The notes beneath the pieces are model-generated. The model searched no databases. It worked only from the letters and a program-made list of their open reading frames with translations, and had not been told where the DNA came from. Source: JAHJUB01 sp041653615 [NCBI: Candidatus Ratteibacteria bacterium] (GTDB lineage Bacteria > Ratteibacteria > UBA8468 > MWAK01). From it: DNA of 43,488 nt. The stretch is from assembly GCA_041653615.1 (NCBI GenBank), contig JBAZEZ010000015.1:1-43488 (forward strand). The letters are read 5' to 3'. Made by a program: the position numbers and the translations under genes. Of this stretch, positions 36,293 to 43,488 are shown piece after piece; the stretch's first letter is position 1, and each line of letters begins with the position of its first letter.

Positions 36293-37183
36293 ATGCATAA
36301 AATGACCAACGATATGGACTTTTCGACTACAAATATGCAGGTTTATCGAAACGAGCACTTCCGGACTCCCTTAACAACTGAAAGGGCGATGGGTTTGTGG
36401 GTTGACCGTATCGGGGAAACAGTTAATAATGCTTCCGAAAAAACACCTGTCTTCCGGCGATTGGGTCTATACGGCGCGGTTTATGTCAAAGAAGGAAACG
36501 GAACCTTCGCAACAAAAACGAGAGGTCAATGCAAAGTTAAAAAAAACGATATAATGATTCTTTTTCCGGAAGAACCGCACGTATATTTTCCTCAACGAAA
36601 TTGGAAAACGAAATGGATTGCGTGGAGCGGTCCTGAAGCCGGTGTTTTGCAGAAAACAGGTTGCATCTCACCCGAGTTCCCGGTCATTCACGACCAGTTC
36701 GGGTTATTTAATCATGCGTATGAGCAGTTAGCCCCTCTAATGCATCGGGAGGACCTGGGAGCCATATTGCTCCGGAAAAATATCATTCTTAATATGATAT
36801 ACGAATTATATGTCTGCTCACAAACAACAGGCAAGGAAACAGGCCGGGCGAAGGAGATGCAGGAAGCGGTTTTGTTTGTCAAAAATAACTTTACCAATCC
36901 CATTTCTATTCCTGGTGTCGCATCACGGTTCAACCTGAGTGTAACGCATTTCCGAAGGCTCTTCCGGTGTTATACCGGAAGAAGCCCGGCGCATTTTATT
37001 ACCTCGTTACGCATATCGGAGGCGAAACGACTTCTTTCGCAAGGAACAGGGATTAAGGAAACCGCTTCATCCGTGGGATATTCAAACGTCTTTTATTTCA
37101 TGCGGGTATTTAAAAAAACAACCGGAATGACAGCCGGCGCCTTTACCGGTAATAGATTGGGCGGTATGAATAAAAGAGAATGA
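36293..37183 (+). CDS. AraC-family transcriptional regulator
   Basis: The 296-residue protein has a cupin-like sensor half (about 35-115, with GNGTFATKTRG and ILFPEEPHVYFP) and a C-terminal double helix-turn-helix (about 193-290). In the second half, SIPGVASRFNLSVTHFRRLFRCYTG is the first HTH, and IKETASSVGYSNVFYFMRVFKKTTG is the AraC signature of the second. It is transcribed away from the ten-gene sugar operon and is its likely regulator, activating in response to an operon sugar. No Shine-Dalgarno site is clear; ATGs at 36302 and 36314 are possible alternative starts. Confidence 0.92.
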   Translation: MHKMTNDMDFSTTNMQVYRNEHFRTPLTTERAMGLWVDRIGETVNNASEKTPVFRRLGLYGAVYVKEGNGTFATKTRGQCKVKKNDIMILFPEEPHVYFPQRNWKTKWIAWSGPEAGVLQKTGCISPEFPVIHDQFGLFNHAYEQLAPLMHREDLGAILLRKNIILNMIYELYVCSQTTGKETGRAKEMQEAVLFVKNNFTNPISIPGVASRFNLSVTHFRRLFRCYTGRSPAHFITSLRISEAKRLLSQGTGIKETASSVGYSNVFYFMRVFKKTTGMTAGAFTGNRLGGMNKRE

Positions 37184-37314
37184 GAAATCGGCGGTAAGAG
37201 CATAGTTGATTTTCCTATTTGAGTAATGATAATATTTTAATCATTACGAAGTCCCGGATGAGGTATAGTGAAAGGATTAATAATTTTCCTGACAATTCCG
37301 CAGAAAGGAAAATA

Positions 37315-37334
37315 TAGGGATTGTCCCTAATTTT
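37315..37334 (+). repeat. REP-like palindrome left of the GNAT gene
   Basis: TAGGGATTGTCCCTAATTT contains AGGGA/TCCCT and is repeated in inverse orientation at 37911, so the acetyltransferase gene is flanked by inverted copies. The form recalls the GGGAC-GTCCC palindromes associated with REP transposases; none is present here. Confidence 0.6.
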
Positions 37335-37344
37335 TTTAAAATTA

Positions 37345-37353
37345 TGTTAAAAT
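37345..37353 (+). promoter_or_regulatory. extended -10 promoter of the GNAT gene
   Basis: TGTTAAAAT fits an extended -10 box, and the GTG start follows after 6 nt, so the transcript may be leaderless. A GAGG just before the GTG could alternatively serve as a short ribosome site. Confidence 0.45.
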
Positions 37354-37359
37354 GAGGTC

Positions 37360-37839
37360 GTGACAAATCCAGAGAAGTGTAATATCATTATCAGGTCTTC
37401 AGTTCCTGATGATGCGCCCACAATGAGAAGGTGTGCCGAAGCCGCGTATCAGCAATATGTAGAGCGCATTGGCAAATCACCGGCTCCAATGCACGCTGAT
37501 TATGCTTCCTTGGCAGACGGAAAAGGGACATTTGTAGCGGAAGCGGATGGGAAGGTAGTAGTCGGCTTGGTTGTACTCGTGACCAACATCAATGAAATCT
37601 GGCTGGACAATGTCGCTGTTTTTCCAGAATACCAAGGTAAAGGAATTGGCGGCAGACTCATTCAATTTGCTGAGCATGAGGCGTGCAGGCGGGGATACTC
37701 GTGGTTTGATCTCTATACCAACGAAGCTATGGTCGAAAACATAGAAATATACACACACCTTGGGTATGTGGAGATAAGTCGTCGGACAGAGCACGGCTAC
37801 CGCCGCGTCTATATGAGGAAAAACTTGGTTAACATATGA
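37360..37839 (+). CDS. GNAT-family N-acetyltransferase
   Basis: The 159-residue protein has the GNAT fold with the acetyl-CoA pyrophosphate loop in VFPEYQGKGIGGRLIQFAE (near 86-104; Q-x-x-G-I-G), an N-terminal IRSSVPDDAPTMRRCAEAAY and the late LYTNEAMVENIEIYTHLGY of the family. It acetylates an unknown amine. It begins with GTG, lies alone, and is bracketed by inverted REP-like palindromes, so it may be a moved cassette. Confidence 0.9.
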   Translation: MTNPEKCNIIIRSSVPDDAPTMRRCAEAAYQQYVERIGKSPAPMHADYASLADGKGTFVAEADGKVVVGLVVLVTNINEIWLDNVAVFPEYQGKGIGGRLIQFAEHEACRRGYSWFDLYTNEAMVENIEIYTHLGYVEISRRTEHGYRRVYMRKNLVNI

Positions 37840-37910
37840 TGTCGATAGCTGGCTACCGGCTAACGGCAGCATTCCACGGGAGTGCCGGTAAACCCAAGCG
37901 AAGGTGTTTG

Positions 37911-37928
37911 AAATTAGGGACAGCCCTC
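37911..37928 (-). repeat. REP-like palindrome right of the GNAT gene
   Basis: AAATTAGGGACAGCCCT is the inverted counterpart of the copy at 37315. It lies 70 bp beyond the GNAT stop. The 353-bp gap to rny also holds a terminator and a hairpin, listed separately. Confidence 0.6.
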
Positions 37929-37972
37929 TATTTTTCCAAAGGTTGGCAAATTGCAGGAACTATATAAAAAAA

Positions 37973-38005
37973 GGGAGATGTTTCGTTCAGCGTCTCCCTT
38001 TTTGT
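37973..38005. terminator. bidirectional terminator between GNAT and rny
   Basis: GGGAGATG pairs with CGTCTCCC (one G-T) around a ~10-nt loop. T runs follow on the plus strand and A runs lead on the left. Confidence 0.85.
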
Positions 38006-38086
38006 TTTTCTTCAAGCGAGGGTCGTCTGGTCGACGGAACTTCGCGGAGTACCAGGAATAAAACAAGCAAAATGAGTAAATGAGTG

Positions 38087-38122
38087 GCCGTGGCTCGCCA
38101 GTTCTTTTGGCGAGAACACGGC
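38087..38122. other. stable hairpin downstream of rny
   Basis: GCCGTG/CACGGC and CTCGCCA/TGGCGAG make a two-part stem of 13 bp with a 7-nt loop. There is no T tract. It lies about 70 nt past the rny stop and may stabilise or define the 3' end of that message. Confidence 0.5.
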
Positions 38123-38192
38123 GAGTCTCGTTTACGAATTGCGTAGTTTTATCCGGTACGCAGAGCGTTCCGCGAACCAGATGCCCTCGCGC

Positions 38193-39752
38193 TTATTTCG
38201 CCATCTCCGAGTACCTCACTTCCCGTATTACCGTCACCTTGATGGTCCCCGGATATTCCATTCCCTCTTCAATCTTTTTGGTCAACTGATTGACCAGGAG
38301 GGATGCTTCCGCGTCGCTAATTGCTTCCGGCTTGACAATTACCCTTACTTCCCGGCCGGCGGAAATGGCGTAGGCCTGGGTTACGCCCCGGAAACTGGTG
38401 GCGATGGCTTCCAGTTTTTCCAGGCGCTTGATATAACCTTCCAGGGTTTCACGCCGCGCTCCGGGACGGCTGGCGGAAAGCGCGTCCGCCGCGGACATCA
38501 GGACCGCGTAGGGCGTGGTTACCGAGTAATCGGAGTGGTGGCCGCGGATTGCTTCCAGGACTTCCGGCTGTTCGTTGTAACGGTTGGCGATATCAAAGCC
38601 CAGTTGAATGTGGTCGCCTTCCACTTCCTGGTCCACGCTCTTGCCGATGTCATGGAGCAAGCCGGCCCGTTTGGCAATGTTGCGGTCCATCTTCAGTTCT
38701 CCGGCCATTACGGAGGCCAGGTGCGCCACTTCCATTGAATGCTGTAGGACGTTCTGGCCGTAGGAGGTACGGTATTTGAGTCGGCCGATCAGGCGCAGGA
38801 GTTCCGGATGTAGTTTCAGGACACCCAGCGAAAGGGCGGCTTCTTTTCCGATTTTTAAAATCTCCTCCTCCATCTCCAGTTTGATTTTTTCCGTTACTTC
38901 TTCAATCCGGCCCGGGTGGATGCGGCCGTCGGAAATGAGCCGCTCCAGGACCAGCCGCGCAATTGCCCGGCGGTAGATATTGAAGGCCGAGATGGTTACC
39001 GCCTCAGGTGTGTCGTCCACAATCAGGTCAACGCCGGTCGCGGCTTCAAAGGCGCGGATGTTGCGTCCTTCCCGGCCGATGAGGCGTCCCTTCATTTCAT
39101 CCGAGGGGAGGCTGACGACCGAAGTGGTGGAGGATTCGGACTGTTCGGAGGCGCAGCGCTGGATTGCTTCCAGGACGATGGTGCGGGAGATTCGGTCGGA
39201 TTCTTCCCGCGTTTCGTCTTCAATTCGTTTGAGGCGGACCGCCGCGTCGTGCCGGGCCTCGTCTTCCATTTTGGAAATCAGGATTTCGCGGGCTTCCTCC
39301 CGGGAAAGGTTGGCGATATGGGACAGCCGGCTTTTTTCTTCTTCCAGGATGCCGGAAAGTTCCTGTTCTTTCTGGGTAATCGCCTTGGTGTGTTCGGCGA
39401 GGGTTTTTTCCTGCTGGCCTAGGTCCTGTTCCTTTTTGTCCAGGAAGGCGAGCTTGCGTTCCTGGTTGGTTTCGCGTTGAGACAGGCGTTGTTCCAAGGC
39501 CTGGAGTTGCCGCCGCTCCTCTTTTGTTTCTTTATCGACATCGCTGCGCAGCTTGAAGAGGGCTTCTTTTGTTTCTATTTCCAGTTCTTTCTTGCGGCGG
39601 CTTACCTCCGCCTCGGTCTGGGCCAAAATCTGGCGGCTCTTTGTCTCGGCGTTTTTGATATTTTTCCCGGTGAGGAAAAAATGAATCAGGTATCCGGCAA
39701 GTCCACTAAATCCACCAATCAAAAGCCAGAGCGGGATGTTGGAAGGTGACAA
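38193..39752 (-). CDS. rny: ribonuclease Y
   Basis: RNase Y is a membrane-anchored endoribonuclease that starts mRNA decay. The 519-residue protein has one N-terminal membrane segment (about 6-28), a long charged coiled coil (about 35-200), a KH domain with MKGRLIGREGRNIRAFE, and an HD domain with HSMEVAHLA and LLHDIGKS. The start is TTG, with GGAGG 6 nt upstream. That ribosome site lies in a strong hairpin, so translation may be regulated. A ~350-nt leader follows serA. Confidence 0.96.
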   Translation of the reverse strand: MSPSNIPLWLLIGGFSGLAGYLIHFFLTGKNIKNAETKSRQILAQTEAEVSRRKKELEIETKEALFKLRSDVDKETKEERRQLQALEQRLSQRETNQERKLAFLDKKEQDLGQQEKTLAEHTKAITQKEQELSGILEEEKSRLSHIANLSREEAREILISKMEDEARHDAAVRLKRIEDETREESDRISRTIVLEAIQRCASEQSESSTTSVVSLPSDEMKGRLIGREGRNIRAFEAATGVDLIVDDTPEAVTISAFNIYRRAIARLVLERLISDGRIHPGRIEEVTEKIKLEMEEEILKIGKEAALSLGVLKLHPELLRLIGRLKYRTSYGQNVLQHSMEVAHLASVMAGELKMDRNIAKRAGLLHDIGKSVDQEVEGDHIQLGFDIANRYNEQPEVLEAIRGHHSDYSVTTPYAVLMSAADALSASRPGARRETLEGYIKRLEKLEAIATSFRGVTQAYAISAGREVRVIVKPEAISDAEASLLVNQLTKKIEEGMEYPGTIKVTVIREVRYSEMAK

Positions 39753-39758
39753 TTGGTA

Positions 39759-39801
39759 CCTCCTTCGCCCGCCGTAGTCCGCCGGAGGCGGACGAAGGAG
39801 G
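39759..39801 (-). promoter_or_regulatory. hairpin sequestering the rny ribosome-binding site
   Basis: On the minus strand CCTCCTTCG (39801-39793) pairs perfectly with CGAAGGAGG (39767-39759), which includes the rny GGAGG. An inner TCCGCC/GGCGGA stem with a 3-nt loop and a 10-nt bulge extends it. Ribosome access to the TTG start would need the hairpin to open. Confidence 0.6.
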
Positions 39802-39819
39802 GCTTTAAGTCACAGAACG

Positions 39820-39858
39820 CGCAATCGCAAGTTGCGACGGCGCTTCGGCGACGAAGCG
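39820..39858. other. two adjacent hairpins in the rny leader
   Basis: CGCAA/TTGCG (39820-39836) and a perfect CGCTTCG/CGAAGCG (39841-39858, four-base loop) stand side by side upstream of the sequestering hairpin. Confidence 0.45.
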
Positions 39859-39901
39859 AGGTCAACGGCAGAAGATACGAGACAACGAGGTTTCCCGCTA
39901 A

Positions 39902-40018
39902 GGTTCAGAAGTAACGTGCCGGACAAACCCTGCCAGAAATATTAATTTCCAACGGGGCCAGCTCGGCTGTTATATCCGGGGACGAATTATCGTAAAGCCG
40001 TTTATTCCCCGGTGAACC
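39902..40018 (-). ncRNA. possible structured RNA between serA and rny
   Basis: The minus strand can form a three-way junction. GGTTCA (40018-40013) pairs with TGAACC (39907-39902). Hairpin A is CCGGGG/CCCCGG (39976-40012). Hairpin B (39913-39971) pairs AAC-GCCG with CGGC-GTT and then a 13-position CCCCGTTGGAAAT/ATTTCTGGCAGGG stem with one mismatch. No known class is recognised; it could be a leader of rny or a separate small RNA. Confidence 0.35.
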
Positions 40019-40100
40019 GTCACAGGAAAAAGCAGAATGATATCTATTGGTTAGTTTTCCTCTTTTTTGTCTCATTATCATCTTTAGCTGACCTCAAAAA

Positions 40101-41678
40101 TTAAAGTTTAATTAATTTAACGCTGTTCATTTCTTTGATATTTTTAATTAGTTCCAGAGTTTTTTCCGGTACCGCGGCGTCAACGTTCAGGATGGTGATG
40201 GCCGGCCCGCCTTTTTCTTTGCGTCCCAGGGTCATCCCGGCGATGTTTATCTGGCATTCGGCCAAAATGGTGCCGATTTTCCCGACGATGCCCGGTTTAT
40301 CCTCGTTTTGGCAGAAGAGGATAAAACCATCCGGCACCGCGTCTACCAGATAGCCGTCAACTTTGACCAGCCGAGGCTCTTTTTTGCCGAAGATGGTTCC
40401 GGAAACAGAGAAATTTGTGTCGTTACCGGAGACGGTCGCGGTGATGATGTTAGCAAATTCAAGCGTTTCGGTGCTTTTTGATTCCGAGAATTTAATACCT
40501 ATTTCCCGGGCCAGGAGAGGGGCGTTGATGTAATTTACGCCGGTACCCTGGGAGGGGCGAAGGAGGCCATTGAGAAAACCATGTTTTAGCGGGGAGAGGT
40601 CTATTTCCGCTATTTCCCCGTAGTACTCCAGTTGTACCCGGTTGAAACGGCCCGGCGCTGCCTGGGCTAGAAAGAGGCCCAGTTTTTCGCAGAGATTAAG
40701 ATACGGTTTCAGGAAGCTAAGCATTTTTTCGCTTACGGAGGGTAAATTTGCGGCATTTGTGATTACGCCCCGTTTCAGGTAATCGGAGATTTGGCGGCAG
40801 ATATCCAGCGCGACCCGGTCCTGCGCCTCCCGCGTGGAAGCGCCCAGGTGCGGAGTGACAATCAGGTTTCGGTGGTTCAGCAGGGGGTTGCCGGCCGGCG
40901 GCTCGTTTTCGAAGACATCCAGAGCCGCACCCTTGATTTTCTTGGAAGCGAGGGCTTCGTCCAGGGCTTTTTCGTCAATTAATCCGCCGCGCGCGCAGTT
41001 GACGATGAAGACGGTTGGTTTCATCAACGCTATTTCTTCGGCGCCGATAATACCCTTTGTTTCCTCGGTGATGGGCATATGCAGGGTGACGAGGTCCGCG
41101 GTCTTGACCAGGTTTTTCAATTCCACCAGGGAAACGCCGGCGGCAATCGCTTTTTCCTCACTGATAAACGGGTCGCAGACCAGTACTTCCATGCCGAACG
41201 CCCGTGCATACCGGGCCACTTGCTGGCCGATGCGGCCGAAACCGACAATTCCGATAATTTTGCCGTAAAGTTCGGTTCCGGTAAAACCCTTCTTTTCCCA
41301 ACTGCCTTCTTTGACGGAACGGTGCGCTTCCGGGATATTGCGCATTAAGGACAGGATAAGCGCGAAAGAATGTTCGGCGGTTGAGATTGTATTGCCTTCC
41401 GGTGAATTCATCACGATGATGCCTTTTTCGGTTGCCGGATTCAATTCGACGTTGTCCAGGCCCACCCCGGCCCGGCCGATTACCTTCAGTTTGTCGGCGG
41501 CTTCAATGACCAGCCGCGTCACTTTTGTACCGCTGCGCACGATTAAGCCGTCGTAACCCTTAATCTTTTCGGCCAGAGCGTCCGGCGCTAATTTGCCCAC
41601 TTCGTCAACTTCAAAACCCTCTGCTTTCAGGATTTTAATTCCTTCCGGTGAAAGGGGGTCGGTGACTAATATTTTCAT
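40101..41678 (-). CDS. serA: D-3-phosphoglycerate dehydrogenase
   Basis: SerA oxidises 3-phosphoglycerate to 3-phosphohydroxypyruvate, step one of serine synthesis. The 525-residue long form has the split substrate domain, the NAD-binding GIVGFGRIG (near 143-151), the catalytic Arg in NCARGGLIDE, Glu in DVFENEPP and His in TPHLGAS, an intervening allosteric-substrate-binding domain, and a C-terminal ACT domain (about 450-525) for serine feedback. Its ATG overlaps the stop of the upstream aminotransferase gene (ATGA), so the two are translated together. Confidence 0.97.
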   Translation of the reverse strand: MKILVTDPLSPEGIKILKAEGFEVDEVGKLAPDALAEKIKGYDGLIVRSGTKVTRLVIEAADKLKVIGRAGVGLDNVELNPATEKGIIVMNSPEGNTISTAEHSFALILSLMRNIPEAHRSVKEGSWEKKGFTGTELYGKIIGIVGFGRIGQQVARYARAFGMEVLVCDPFISEEKAIAAGVSLVELKNLVKTADLVTLHMPITEETKGIIGAEEIALMKPTVFIVNCARGGLIDEKALDEALASKKIKGAALDVFENEPPAGNPLLNHRNLIVTPHLGASTREAQDRVALDICRQISDYLKRGVITNAANLPSVSEKMLSFLKPYLNLCEKLGLFLAQAAPGRFNRVQLEYYGEIAEIDLSPLKHGFLNGLLRPSQGTGVNYINAPLLAREIGIKFSESKSTETLEFANIITATVSGNDTNFSVSGTIFGKKEPRLVKVDGYLVDAVPDGFILFCQNEDKPGIVGKIGTILAECQINIAGMTLGRKEKGGPAITILNVDAAVPEKTLELIKNIKEMNSVKLIKL

Positions 41679-42817
41679 TTTTGCTCCAAGAACACTTTTT
41701 CAGCGGCGCCGACACCGGCTCCCGGCTGCAGCTTGTAACCCATCTTTAACAACTGCAGTTCAAGCGCGGCAATCGCCTGCAGTATTTCATACTGGTCAAT
41801 CCAACCCATGTGGGAAACGCGGAAAATTTTTCCTTTCAATTTGCCCTGGCCGCCGGCAAAGGTGATTCCGGAATTATCCCGAAGGGATTTGGTCAGCGCC
41901 TCCGCGTCTATTTCCTCCGGTACCCGGACCGCGGTTACCGCGTCGCTGGGGTGTTCGGCCAGAAGTTTCAGACCCAGCGCCTTTACCGCCTGGCGGGTTG
42001 CTTCGGCCAGAAGGTGGTGGCGTTTCCAGATATTTTCTACTCCTTCGGTTTTAAGCATTTCCAAAACGCCGGCTAAGCCGATGATTAAAGTCAAGGCCGG
42101 GGTGTAAGGCGTATCTTCTTTGGCGACCGCTTTTCGGTAAGCGGACAGGTCGAAGTAATAACGCGGCGTTTTGGTTTTGGCTGATTTTTCCCAGGCTTTT
42201 GGACTTAAGGAAATGAAGGCAAGTCCCGGCGGCAGCATGAACGCCTTTTGAGAAGCGGAAATCATGACATCAATTCCCCATTCATCGGTGCGGCATTCCA
42301 CGGACCCAAGGCTGCTGATGCCGTCAACCACCAGGAGCACTCCCGGCAGCTGCCGGGTAATTTCTCCGATTCCTTTGACGTCGGTATGGGTTCCGGTTGA
42401 GGTTTCACAGAGCGTGGTGAAAACCGCTTTGATATCCGGTTCTTTTTTAAGCGCGGATTCTATTTCGGCCGGAGTGGCTGATTTGCCCCATTCGACCGGA
42501 AGGGTGGTCACCCCTACGCCGTAAGCAACGGCAATTTCCCGGAATCGCTCGCCAAACTTACCTCCTTCAACTACCAGGCATTTTTCTCCGGGTGAAAGGA
42601 GGTTGCTGATTGCCGCTTCCATGGCTCCGGTTCCGGAAGAGGTCAAAATCATAACGTCTTCTTTAGTTTGAAAAAGTTCTTTCAGGCCGCTGAAACACTC
42701 GGCCAGTATTTTGCGGAACTGCGGGGTGCGGTGGTGGATGAGTGGTTTTGCCATTTCCAACAAAATTTCATTCGGCACCGGAGTTGGTCCCGGAGTAAAC
42801 AGTCTGCTTTTCCACAT
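41675..42817 (-). CDS. class V aminotransferase (serine-pyruvate/alanine-glyoxylate type)
   Basis: The 380-residue PLP enzyme has LFTPGPTPVP at the start, SSGTGAMEAAISNLL, VVDGISSLG (D165) and the PLP lysine in SASQKAFMLPPGLAF (K191). It belongs to the serine-pyruvate/alanine-glyoxylate group. Joined to serA by an ATGA overlap, it is the probable partner that aminates phosphohydroxypyruvate, a role taken by serC elsewhere; this is known for several archaea and thermophiles. GGAG is found 8 nt before the ATG. Repeat A4 lies just upstream. Confidence 0.92.
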   Translation of the reverse strand: MWKSRLFTPGPTPVPNEILLEMAKPLIHHRTPQFRKILAECFSGLKELFQTKEDVMILTSSGTGAMEAAISNLLSPGEKCLVVEGGKFGERFREIAVAYGVGVTTLPVEWGKSATPAEIESALKKEPDIKAVFTTLCETSTGTHTDVKGIGEITRQLPGVLLVVDGISSLGSVECRTDEWGIDVMISASQKAFMLPPGLAFISLSPKAWEKSAKTKTPRYYFDLSAYRKAVAKEDTPYTPALTLIIGLAGVLEMLKTEGVENIWKRHHLLAEATRQAVKALGLKLLAEHPSDAVTAVRVPEEIDAEALTKSLRDNSGITFAGGQGKLKGKIFRVSHMGWIDQYEILQAIAALELQLLKMGYKLQPGAGVGAAEKVFLEQK

Positions 42818-42835
42818 AAATGCGCTCCTTCAGTT

Positions 42836-42960
42836 GGACGCAGATTACCGTTGATAACCGCAGATACAGACTTTGAAGATTACTTTAGAGAATTACGTAA
42901 GAAATGCTCTAAAATTATTTCTAAAAGTATTATCCGGTTTTTCTGCGTATATCTGCGTCC
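42836..42960. repeat. dispersed inverted repeat A4 (GGACGCAGAT...ATCTGCGTCC)
   Basis: A 125-bp A-family copy, with CGCAGATACAGACTT and TTTCTGCGTATATCTGCGTCC ends. It lies 18 bp upstream of the aminotransferase ATG (minus strand) and 19 bp beyond the lemA stop. Confidence 0.85.
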
Positions 42961-42979
42961 TAATTTAATCGTACTGTAC

Positions 42980-43488
42980 TTAGAACGCCAGTTTCGGGTT
43001 CTCCCTTTCCGCCTCCGGTATTTCAAAGAGGGGCGAGGGTTGGTAACCCAGCGGTCTGGCGATAACGACCGTTGGAATCTGGGCTATCTTTATATTATAC
43101 AAATTTACCGATTCGTTGTAAAATTCACGACGGTCGGCAATTTCGTTTTCCAGGTAGGAAATACGCTGCCGCAACTGGGCGAAATTATTGTCCGCTTTAA
43201 GGTCCGGATAATTTTCCGCGACCGCGAAGAGCGTTTTGAGCGCTCCGGCCAGAGCGCCTTCCGCCTGGAGCCGTTCGCCGATTCCGCCCGCGTTTGAAAT
43301 CACCGAACGCAGGCTGATGACCTTCTGCAGGGTTTCCTGTTCATACTTCATGTAGGTTTTGCAGACGTCCACTAATTTTTCCAATTCATCCATCCGTTGT
43401 TTAAGGAGGACGTCAATATTGCTCCAGGCTTTGGCGACGTTGTTTTTGAGCATAATCAGCATATTGTAAATGCTGATTATGCTTCCGA
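42980..43488 (-). CDS. lemA: LemA family protein (5'-truncated by window edge)
   Basis: The frame stays open to the end of the window. Its visible residues run GSIISIYNMLIMLKNNVAKAWSNIDVLLKQR..., the typical first helix of LemA, then ENYPDLKADNNFAQLRQRISYLENEIADRREFYNESVNLYN and the GYQPSPLFEI end. LemA proteins are inner-membrane anchored four-helix proteins of unclear function. The N-terminal membrane anchor should lie just outside the window, so the ATG codons at 43462 and 43453 are internal. Confidence 0.92.
   Translation of the reverse strand, partial: GSIISIYNMLIMLKNNVAKAWSNIDVLLKQRMDELEKLVDVCKTYMKYEQETLQKVISLRSVISNAGGIGERLQAEGALAGALKTLFAVAENYPDLKADNNFAQLRQRISYLENEIADRREFYNESVNLYNIKIAQIPTVVIARPLGYQPSPLFEIPEAERENPKLAF

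Noticed and set aside
37840-37930. Possible integron attC site after the GNAT gene
   Set aside because: GGCTAACGGC near 37858 resembles part of a core site, but the required RYYYAAC and GTTRRRY pair and the folded arms are not found.
38539-39480. Long plus-strand frames opposite rny, and similar frames opposite groEL, gyrA and gyrB
   Set aside because: They are antisense shadows of GC-rich conserved genes, with no family motifs and no ribosome sites.
39753-40100. 6S RNA, RNase P RNA or SRP RNA upstream of rny
   Set aside because: The diagnostic features (6S central bulge, RNase P GAGGAAAGTCC, SRP GGAAGCAGC) were not found, so only an unnamed structured RNA is proposed.

Overview
The window reads as chromosomal DNA of an uncultivated, diderm, mesophilic-looking bacterium. 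An outer-membrane beta-barrel protein and a long, insertion-bearing GyrB argue for a Gram-negative envelope. TrpB2, an orphan hisB, DUF5674- and DUF5665-like proteins and a high load of short palindromic intergenic repeats are typical of candidate phyla such as Omnitrophota or PVC relatives. No rRNA or marker set is present, so this placement is a low-confidence inference.

Layout. (1) 1-2.6 kb, minus strand: a small uncharacterised operon of a histidine phosphatase (apparently starting at AUA/AUU), a MJ0619/Tes-type radical SAM enzyme, an LpxL-like acyltransferase and the start of a secreted protein. (2) 2.8-24.4 kb: tRNA-Asp, then mostly housekeeping genes: trpB2, groES-groEL, an outer-membrane barrel, pta-ackA, hisB, a DUF5665-like membrane protein, a polyprenyl-phosphate sugar-phosphate transferase overlapping pyrF, an M16 protease, an orphan Dpp-type permease, a DUF5674 gene, a small helical protein caught between ~145-bp inverted repeats, aroB, gyrB and gyrA. 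(3) 24.6-36.1 kb, minus strand: a ten-gene sugar operon facing a divergent AraC regulator. (4) 37.3-43.5 kb: a GNAT gene between REP-like palindromes, then rny, serA with its partner aminotransferase, and a 5'-truncated lemA.

How the genes work together. The ten-gene operon is the most system-like element. In transcription order it holds an enolase-superfamily sugar-acid dehydratase, an SDR, a TIM-barrel hydrolase-like protein, a NagB-like protein, an MFS importer, NagA, UxaC, a GH67/GH115-like hydrolase, an alpha/beta esterase and KDPG aldolase. It combines a uronate arm (UxaC, reductase, dehydratase, aldolase) with an N-acetylhexosamine arm (NagA, NagB-like). The hydrolases show no signal peptides, so the best inference is cytoplasmic catabolism of an imported, possibly acylated, oligosaccharide containing uronate and amino sugar. 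KDG kinase and any sugar kinase are not in the window. Pta-AckA give acetate/ATP metabolism; SerA plus a class V aminotransferase give serine synthesis.

The intergenic DNA is unusually rich in repeats. One family with GGACGCAGAT...ATCTGCGTCC ends occurs four times, each time just upstream of a start codon. A second family has TGTAGTTGCC...GGCGACTACA-like ends. Several classic palindromes (GTCATTCTGAGCG, GTCATTGCGAG, GTCATTCCCGC) also occur, and one palindrome appears to sit in frame inside pyrF. Initiation is mixed: many genes have strong Shine-Dalgarno sites, while at least three have an extended -10 box only 6-8 nt before the start codon and look leaderless.
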